6,240 bases of DNA from assembly GCA_029265085.1 (NCBI GenBank), contig JAJUJY010000217.1, forward strand, positions 1 through 6,240, given 5' to 3'. The notes below the pieces were generated by a model that worked only from the letters and a program-made list of their open reading frames with translations, was not told where the DNA came from and searched no databases. The translations under genes were made by a program, and so were the position numbers. Positions 1-3,450 of the stretch are shown in pieces. Source of the stretch: Chloroflexota bacterium (lineage in GTDB: Bacteria; Chloroflexota; Anaerolineae; Anaerolineales; Anaerolineaceae). The first letter of the stretch is position 1. Every line of letters begins with the position of its first letter.

Positions 1-200
1 CCAGTTGCCCCTTCATCCAGAACCGCAAAAGGCACAAACCCCAATTCACTAACCTGAGCGGATTGATCTTGCCCAAACAAATCTTGAATCGATGCCTCAA
101 GCGTCGGGAAAGACGAAACAAGGCGGGCTACCCCAATCACTAACAATAATATTCCAACACCAACAATCCAATGAGATTTCATCGTTTTAATAATCGTCAT
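1..200 (-). CDS. N-terminal part of an unrecognised membrane-anchored or secreted protein
   Basis: An open frame on the minus strand starts with ATG at 200 and runs off the left edge after 66 codons, so only the N-terminus is visible. It begins MTIIKTMKSHW, followed by a hydrophobic stretch at about residues 11-28 (WIVGVGILLLVIGVARLV) after a few basic residues. This looks like an uncleaved signal anchor or a signal peptide, with the rest (SSFPTLEASIQDLFGQ and onward) outside the membrane. There is no lipobox cysteine. GGGAAAG lies about 7 bases before the ATG and is an acceptable ribosome binding site; a second ATG at 182 (MKSHW) is a possible alternative start. The gene lies 128 bp downstream of the response regulator on the same strand and could be its co-transcribed partner or target, but this is only position. 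I do not recognise the family. Confidence 0.6.
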   Translation of the reverse strand, partial: MTIIKTMKSHWIVGVGILLLVIGVARLVSSFPTLEASIQDLFGQDQSAQVSELGFVPFAVLDEGAT

Positions 201-275
201 ATATTGCTTTCCCAAGAAGCTCAATGCTGGCCAGGTTGCTTCCACACTTCATCGTGAAAGCGCCAAATAGATACC

Positions 276-295
276 ATCACAAGCGTTGTTGTGAT
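276..295. repeat. Perfect 7-bp inverted repeat between the regulator and the next gene
   Basis: ATCACAA (276-282) and TTGTGAT (289-295) form a perfect dyad around the 6-base loop GCGTTG. On the plus strand it is followed by CGTTTTT, a terminator-like tail, but no plus-strand gene precedes it. On the minus strand it sits 33 bp after the regulator's stop codon without a clear U-tract, so it would be a weak terminator there, or an operator for the gene starting at 200. The remainder of the 201-328 gap shows no gene and no convincing promoter. Confidence 0.4.
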
Positions 296-328
296 CGTTT
301 TTCATAGCAAAAATTAATTGGATGGTTG

Positions 329-1075
329 TTAGTCGCCGGTATCCAATTTATAGCCAAGCCGGTCAATATTTACGATCAGCTTATCTGCTTCAACTGACAC
401 ATCCATCAATTTCTTGCGCAATAAATATACCAGATATTTAATTCTCTGTTTGGATTGTGCAAAATCTTTTCCCCAAACATTTTGAGAAATCACTTGATAA
501 TGCACAATTTCAGGGGCATGCTTGGCCAAAGTGGTTAAAACGCTAAACTCCTTGGCAGTTAAAGGAATCTTCTCGTTTTTATAAATTACTTCGCGTGCAT
601 GCATGTCAATTGCCAACCCTAATTGAGGGAAAGCATAACGATTGGTTTGTCGAGTTCCTTTCGCCCGCCGGAGAACTGCATTCACCCTGGCGACAACTTC
701 AGCCTTAAAAAACGGCTTGGTTAAATAATCATCCACCCCTTTTTGGAAACAATTAACCACATTTTCTTTACTGGTTAAGGCAGATACAATGATGATTGGC
801 ATCTGGCTAACCTGGCGCAACCGATCAATGGTCTCCCACCCATCCATCTCTGGCATCATCAAATCCAACAAAACCAGATCAGGATACCCGAGGTTGCATT
901 TATTTAATGCATCTAAACCATTCGCGGCGCTCAGAACATCAAAACCAGCCAGGCGTAGAATTTGTTTTAGCAATATGGCTGTATCGTGATCATCTTCCAC
1001 GACCAGAATTCTGGATCGTTCACTGGAGTAATATTCATCCAGATCCGCCCCTACCATAGCACTCTGATCCAACAT
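329..1075 (-). CDS. Orphan OmpR/PhoB-type response regulator
   Basis: A 248-residue DNA-binding response regulator. The receiver domain spans about residues 23-140. The acidic pocket is E27/D28/D29 (ILVVEDD), the phosphoacceptor is D71 (LLDLMMPEMDGW), S98 is the switch Ser/Thr (IIIVSAL), Y117 the aromatic switch and K120 the conserved lysine (YLTKPF), so all catalytic residues are present. A winged-helix OmpR-type domain follows at about 150-245: PLTAKEFSVL, the recognition-helix region QRIKYLVYLLRKKL and the wing hairpin NIDRLGYKL. I chose the ATG at 1075 because AAAGGAGG lies 5 bases upstream. An in-frame start at 1105 exists but would place that ribosome binding site inside the gene. About 22 acidic residues precede the receiver, longer than usual. 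No sensor kinase is adjacent, so the signal is unknown. Transcription must come from promoters at 1253-1318 through the terminator at 1111-1140. Confidence 0.95.
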   Translation of the reverse strand: MLDQSAMVGADLDEYYSSERSRILVVEDDHDTAILLKQILRLAGFDVLSAANGLDALNKCNLGYPDLVLLDLMMPEMDGWETIDRLRQVSQMPIIIVSALTSKENVVNCFQKGVDDYLTKPFFKAEVVARVNAVLRRAKGTRQTNRYAFPQLGLAIDMHAREVIYKNEKIPLTAKEFSVLTTLAKHAPEIVHYQVISQNVWGKDFAQSKQRIKYLVYLLRKKLMDVSVEADKLIVNIDRLGYKLDTGD

Positions 1076-1080
1076 AATTT

Positions 1081-1088
1081 CCTCCTTT
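1081..1088 (-). promoter_or_regulatory. Strong ribosome binding site that fixes the regulator start
   Basis: AAAGGAGG on the minus strand stands 5 bases before the ATG at 1075. It is a near-perfect Shine-Dalgarno match and decides between this start and the longer in-frame one at 1105. Confidence 0.85.
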
Positions 1089-1110
1089 GAGAATGAAAAC
1101 GACACAGCTT

Positions 1111-1140
1111 AAAAACAAAAACCGACCCAAAGGCCGGTTT
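1111..1140 (-). terminator. Intrinsic terminator inside the leader of the regulator gene
   Basis: In the minus-strand RNA, AAACCGGCC (1140-1132) pairs with GGUCGGUUU (1127-1119) as nine pairs including one G-U. The loop is UUUG and the U-rich tail is UUGUUUUU (1118-1111). It lies downstream of both promoters and only 36 bp before the regulator's start codon, with no room for another promoter in between. It must therefore be read through for the regulator to be made, or it ends a separate small RNA. It could also stop read-through from the hydrolase gene upstream. Confidence 0.8.
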
Positions 1141-1246
1141 CGCTATTTGGCTCCCTGATTATCCGCTCAATAAAAGAGCTAAGCGACCATATTGGATAAT
1201 CAGATCAACGCCGCCTTAATATGCTTTTTAAAATGTTAACGAAAGC
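1111..1246 (-). ncRNA. Candidate structured leader RNA (riboswitch/attenuator-like) or small RNA
   Basis: The transcript expected from the inner promoter, from about 1246 to the terminator, is roughly 136 nt; from the outer promoter about 173 nt. It contains a perfect 10-bp helix, CUGAUUAUCC (1203-1194) with GGAUAAUCAG (1164-1155). Inside is a 4-bp hairpin, GCUC (1179-1176) with GAGC (1168-1165), stacked directly on the 3' strand. This leaves a 14-nt one-sided bulge (1193-1180). UCGCU in the bulge (1186-1182) is complementary to AGCGA (1144-1140) in the linker before the terminator, so a pseudoknot is possible. GAGCCAAA (1153-1146) can pair with UUUGGGUC (1131-1124), with one G-G mismatch, which would disrupt the terminator. 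A further helix UGCUUU/AAAGCA (1247-1242 with 1227-1222) sits at the 5' end. I recognise no known riboswitch class. No leader peptide is evident: the only AUG, at 1190, is followed by two codons and a stop. Confidence 0.55.
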
Positions 1247-1252
1247 ACAAAT

Positions 1253-1281
1253 ATTACACAAACGAAAAAAATATTTGTCAA
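1253..1281 (-). promoter_or_regulatory. Inner sigma-70-type promoter (P2) of the regulator leader
   Basis: On the minus strand TTGACA (1281-1276) and TGTAAT (1258-1253) are separated by exactly 17 bases: a perfect -35 and a 5/6 match at -10. Start of transcription is expected near 1246. It follows P1 in tandem with a 37-bp offset. Confidence 0.7.
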
Positions 1282-1289
1282 TTTCAATA

Positions 1290-1318
1290 ATTATAGTAAT
1301 CCAAAAATTGTTTGTCAA
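1290..1318 (-). promoter_or_regulatory. Outer sigma-70-type promoter (P1), exact consensus
   Basis: On the minus strand TTGACA (1318-1313) and TATAAT (1295-1290) are separated by 17 bases, an exact consensus promoter. Start of transcription is expected near 1283. Being intrinsically strong, it would make the downstream terminator the natural control point. A direct repeat abuts its -35 element. Confidence 0.85.
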
Positions 1319-1319
1319 G

Positions 1320-1339
1320 ATCAAACCAATATCAAACCA
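1320..1339. repeat. Two direct repeats ATCAAACCA, 11 bp apart, next to the P1 -35
   Basis: ATCAAACCA occurs at 1320-1328 and again, identical, at 1331-1339. The 11-bp period is one helical turn, the arrangement bound by head-to-tail dimers of OmpR/PhoB-family regulators. It ends 1 bp from the -35 of P1. Binding by the response regulator encoded downstream (autoregulation) is a reasonable inference but not shown. Confidence 0.5.
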
Positions 1340-1351
1340 GCCTGAAAACCC

Positions 1352-1366
1352 TTCTAATTATTAGAA
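1352..1366. repeat. 15-bp perfect palindrome, possible operator
   Basis: TTCTAAT and ATTAGAA mirror each other around a single T at 1359. It lies 4 bp beyond the hydrolase stop codon and about 76 bp upstream of the P1 start. The stem is nearly all A-T and is followed by GGGTTTTC on the minus strand, so it is a poor terminator. It could be an operator, or chance in AT-rich DNA. Confidence 0.35.
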
Positions 1367-1370
1367 CTTT

Positions 1371-2132
1371 CTATCCTTTTTTCACAGGATTAATCAACTC
1401 GCCAATACCCTCCACTTCAACCTTCACAATATCACCTGTCTGGAGTGGACCAACCCCCGCAGGTGTACCAGTCAGAATTACGTCCCCCGGCTCTAAGGTC
1501 ATCACGGAAGAAATAAAAGCGATTAATTGCTGAATTGGGAAAACCATATCACGAGTCGAGGCCATTTGGCGAATTTCATCATTCACCCTGACCGTTAATA
1601 AGGTATCGCCTGGATTAACATCCGTTTCAATCCATGGGCCTAATGGACAAAAAGTATCAAACCCTTTACCACGCGTCCACTGCCCATCTCTGCGTTGTAA
1701 ATCACGGGCAGTAACATCATTTCCAATTGTGTAACCCAACACATACTCCAGTGCCTCTTCAGCTGGAATCCACCGTCCTCGCTTACCAATCACCACAGCC
1801 AGTTCCCCTTCGTGCTCCACTTGCTGAGATTGAGGCGGCAAAATGATCGGTTCATACACTGCAATTAATGCAGTTCCTGGTTTCAAAAATATCATTGGAA
1901 TATCTGGGACATCCGCGCCCTGTTCTTTAGCGTGATCAACATAATTTCGCCCAATACAAATAATTTTCCCCGGCAATACCGGCGTCAACAACTTCACACT
2001 GCTCAAATCAATTTCGGCTTCTAACCGGCGGTATTCACCAAAAGGGCTGCCCTCAATGGGACCAATTTTATCCCCGAACACCCAACCATATTTTGCTTCC
2101 TCACCACGCTGCAAGAAACGCACGAATCGCAT
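1371..2132 (-). CDS. Fumarylacetoacetate hydrolase (FAH) family protein
   Basis: A 253-residue cytosolic enzyme of the FAH superfamily (FAHD1 / 2-hydroxyhepta-2,4-diene-1,7-dioate isomerase-like). Members cleave, decarboxylate or isomerise 2-oxo acids using a divalent metal. A short N-terminal domain (1-50) is followed by KIICIGRNYVDHAKEQG (56-72). The metal site is seen as E108 and E110 (HEGEL) and D139 (GNDVTARD); K156 (RGKGFDTF) is the likely active-site lysine, and TGTPAGVG (221-228) closes the pocket. Length is normal for bacterial members. I chose ATG 2132 because GGAGGG lies 4 bases upstream; a TTG at 2144 in the same frame lies before that site. The substrate cannot be told from sequence: oxaloacetate decarboxylation, acylpyruvate hydrolysis and aromatic-breakdown isomerisation are all known for close relatives, and no aromatic pathway genes are adjacent. 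The promoter region is shared with the divergent tRNA. Confidence 0.93.
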   Translation of the reverse strand: MRFVRFLQRGEEAKYGWVFGDKIGPIEGSPFGEYRRLEAEIDLSSVKLLTPVLPGKIICIGRNYVDHAKEQGADVPDIPMIFLKPGTALIAVYEPIILPPQSQQVEHEGELAVVIGKRGRWIPAEEALEYVLGYTIGNDVTARDLQRRDGQWTRGKGFDTFCPLGPWIETDVNPGDTLLTVRVNDEIRQMASTRDMVFPIQQLIAFISSVMTLEPGDVILTGTPAGVGPLQTGDIVKVEVEGIGELINPVKKG

Positions 2133-2156
2133 AATTCCCTCCAAATTCTTTAGAAA

Positions 2157-2165
2157 AGTTTAGCA
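2157..2165 (-). promoter_or_regulatory. Possible extended -10 for the FAH-family gene
   Basis: On the minus strand TGCTAAACT (2165-2157) matches an extended -10 (TG-N-TANNNT) and would start transcription near 2150, about 18 bases before the ATG. No good -35 is seen at the expected distance. It lies upstream of the tRNA -10, so the divergent promoters share a 69-bp gap. Confidence 0.3.
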
Positions 2166-2184
2166 CACTTTTGCATGAATCGTG

Positions 2185-2190
2185 TATAAT
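2185..2190 (+). promoter_or_regulatory. -10 element of the tRNA-Val promoter
   Basis: A perfect TATAAT lies 11 bp before the tRNA. Transcription would start near 2197, and the following AGGGCCTGCA is a G/C-rich discriminator as found at growth-rate-controlled stable RNA promoters. The -35 is poor: TTAGCA at 2160-2165 would need a 19-bp spacer. Confidence 0.6.
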
Positions 2191-2201
2191 AGGGCCTGCA
2201 C

Positions 2202-2275
2202 GGGCGGATAGCTCAGTTGGTTAGAGCACATCCCTTACAAGGATGGGGTCGCAGGTTCGAGTCCTGTTCCGCCCA
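2202..2275 (+). tRNA. tRNA-Val (anticodon UAC)
   Basis: The 74 bases fold into a standard cloverleaf. The acceptor GGGCGGA pairs with TCCGCCC, the D stem is GCTC/GAGC, and the anticodon stem is CATCC/GGATG around the loop CTTACAA. The variable loop is 5 bases, the T stem is GCAGG/CCTGT with loop TTCGAGT, and the discriminator is A2275. Anticodon UAC reads valine GUA and probably other GUN codons. The 3' CCA is not encoded (next bases CTA) and must be added by the CCA-adding enzyme. No terminator follows: the stop codon of the convergent lipoprotein gene begins 8 bp away. No second copy of the tRNA 3' end was seen in the window, so there is no sign of an integrated element. Confidence 0.97.
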
Positions 2276-2283
2276 CTATTTAT

Positions 2284-3450
2284 TTAAAACTGGCCTTGCA
2301 TCGAATGAGCATACCCGGTCAATTCGACATACCCGAACCCTGTCACTGTTTTTGCCCCAACCGTCCCAGAAATTTCGACAGCACCTTCCCAATAGGTGAA
2401 TGATACTCGCATTTCCTGGTTGACTATCAATGGGTTGATCTGCAGTTGAATTTGGTGCTCAGGAATGCTGATTTGCCACCTTGCAGGATACACTGCCCCA
2501 GATTCTGGACTGGTCCAGGTAGAATTAACATTAATCTCAAAGTCAGCAGCTTTTACCGGGATGGTTTCACCAGATGGCAAAATGATCGTGCCGCTCGAAT
2601 ATTCATCTCGCGTGCCATCTATTTTTCGCAAATTAAATACCATGATCTCCATTTCATTATTCAATTGGATTGAAAACCAATCCCACCCAACCTGGTCTAT
2701 CCCCAATGCGCTGGTAGAAAACTCATGATCCATCCAACTATAACCAGAAATGGAATATTCGCGGTTCTGGATTTTAATTGTCCCTTTGGTTTCTAATCTT
2801 GTCTGACTAATGTAATACGATGCATTTCCAGGTTCAGGACCTTTTTGACTATACCCATTGATGCCTTGCAGGATTGGCCCTTTAATATCCTCTAATTCCA
2901 AATGGATCGATATCCCCTCATGTGACGCTTTTAATGCATATCGATGCTCGCTGATTTGTCTGACTGACCAATCTTTAAGCCACACCTCAAAATACGGTAA
3001 GCCTTGAGCACCAGCTAATCCACCTGCACCTCTTGAAATTTTTTCGGTTCCATAAAATCGATTTTCTCTTACGTCCGTCAGTCCAAAATGAGCCAGGTAT
3101 ATCTGCTCCACGGCCAGGCTCGATTCTCGTTCCGACTGTTCCATTTCTGGCCGTAAAGCCCTACGGAAAAAGGTTAATTGATAGCCAAATCGATTACCTG
3201 ACTCATCGGCCAAATTTCCAGTGTAATACCACCATTCTGTTTGAAAATTATCATGTGGTCCATGATCTTCTGGAAAATTAAATGGGATTGGGCTGTCTGC
3301 CCTTTGAAATTGTGCATTGGCGGTCAAAGGATACCCGTTTAATAATGGAATCGCAGTCGAATCAATTGCAGATTGAGTTTGTAAACCGCAACCTGTTAAG
3401 GCAGTAAGAATAACCACTGGAATAGTCAATAATTTGGCTAATTTACTCAT
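2284..3450 (-). CDS. Lipoprotein of the CrtC/AttH lipocalin-like family
   Basis: A 388-residue envelope lipoprotein related to AttH and carotenoid 1,2-hydratase (CrtC). The signal peptide MSKLAKLLTIPVVILTALTG ends in the lipobox L-T-G-C with Cys21, so the mature protein should be lipid-anchored on the outer face of the membrane. Family landmarks: FPEDHGPHDNFQTEWWYYTG (59-78), GYSWMDHEFS (236-245), GWDWFSIQL (255-263), YPARWQISIP (321-330), YWEGAVEISG (353-362) and GFGYVELTGY (371-380), giving two lipocalin-like barrels. ATG 3450 overlaps the end of the permease gene by 8 bp (ATGAGTAA arrangement), with GAGG 9 bases upstream, indicating translational coupling; a TTG at 3465 is a less likely start. 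Encoded with an ABC exporter, it is more likely a carrier or acceptor of a lipophilic substrate than a carotenoid hydratase, since no carotenoid genes are near. The substrate is unknown. Confidence 0.88.
   Translation of the reverse strand: MSKLAKLLTIPVVILTALTGCGLQTQSAIDSTAIPLLNGYPLTANAQFQRADSPIPFNFPEDHGPHDNFQTEWWYYTGNLADESGNRFGYQLTFFRRALRPEMEQSERESSLAVEQIYLAHFGLTDVRENRFYGTEKISRGAGGLAGAQGLPYFEVWLKDWSVRQISEHRYALKASHEGISIHLELEDIKGPILQGINGYSQKGPEPGNASYYISQTRLETKGTIKIQNREYSISGYSWMDHEFSTSALGIDQVGWDWFSIQLNNEMEIMVFNLRKIDGTRDEYSSGTIILPSGETIPVKAADFEINVNSTWTSPESGAVYPARWQISIPEHQIQLQINPLIVNQEMRVSFTYWEGAVEISGTVGAKTVTGFGYVELTGYAHSMQGQF

Noticed and set aside
276..295. CRP-type binding site
   Set aside because: The half-sites are in the opposite order (TCACA before TGTGA), so it does not match the CRP consensus.
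1179..1192. Leader peptide starting at the AUG in the bulge
   Set aside because: The frame is AUG GUC GCU UAG, three residues, with no ribosome binding site.
1111..1246. Known riboswitch class such as c-di-GMP-I, c-di-AMP, fluoride or TPP
   Set aside because: Some short runs are reminiscent (GCGAAACC before a hairpin), but the conserved core segments of these classes, as I remember them, are missing.
2202..2275. tRNA as an integration (att) site
   Set aside because: No repeat of the tRNA 3' end, integrase or other mobile gene is present in the window.
2217..2399. 60-codon plus-strand frame starting inside the tRNA
   Set aside because: It begins within the cloverleaf and runs antisense to the lipoprotein gene; no ribosome binding site or protein-like composition.
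2284..3450. Carotenoid 1,2-hydratase proper
   Set aside because: The family match is real, but the lipobox and the operon with an ABC exporter point to the AttH branch, and there are no carotenoid genes nearby.
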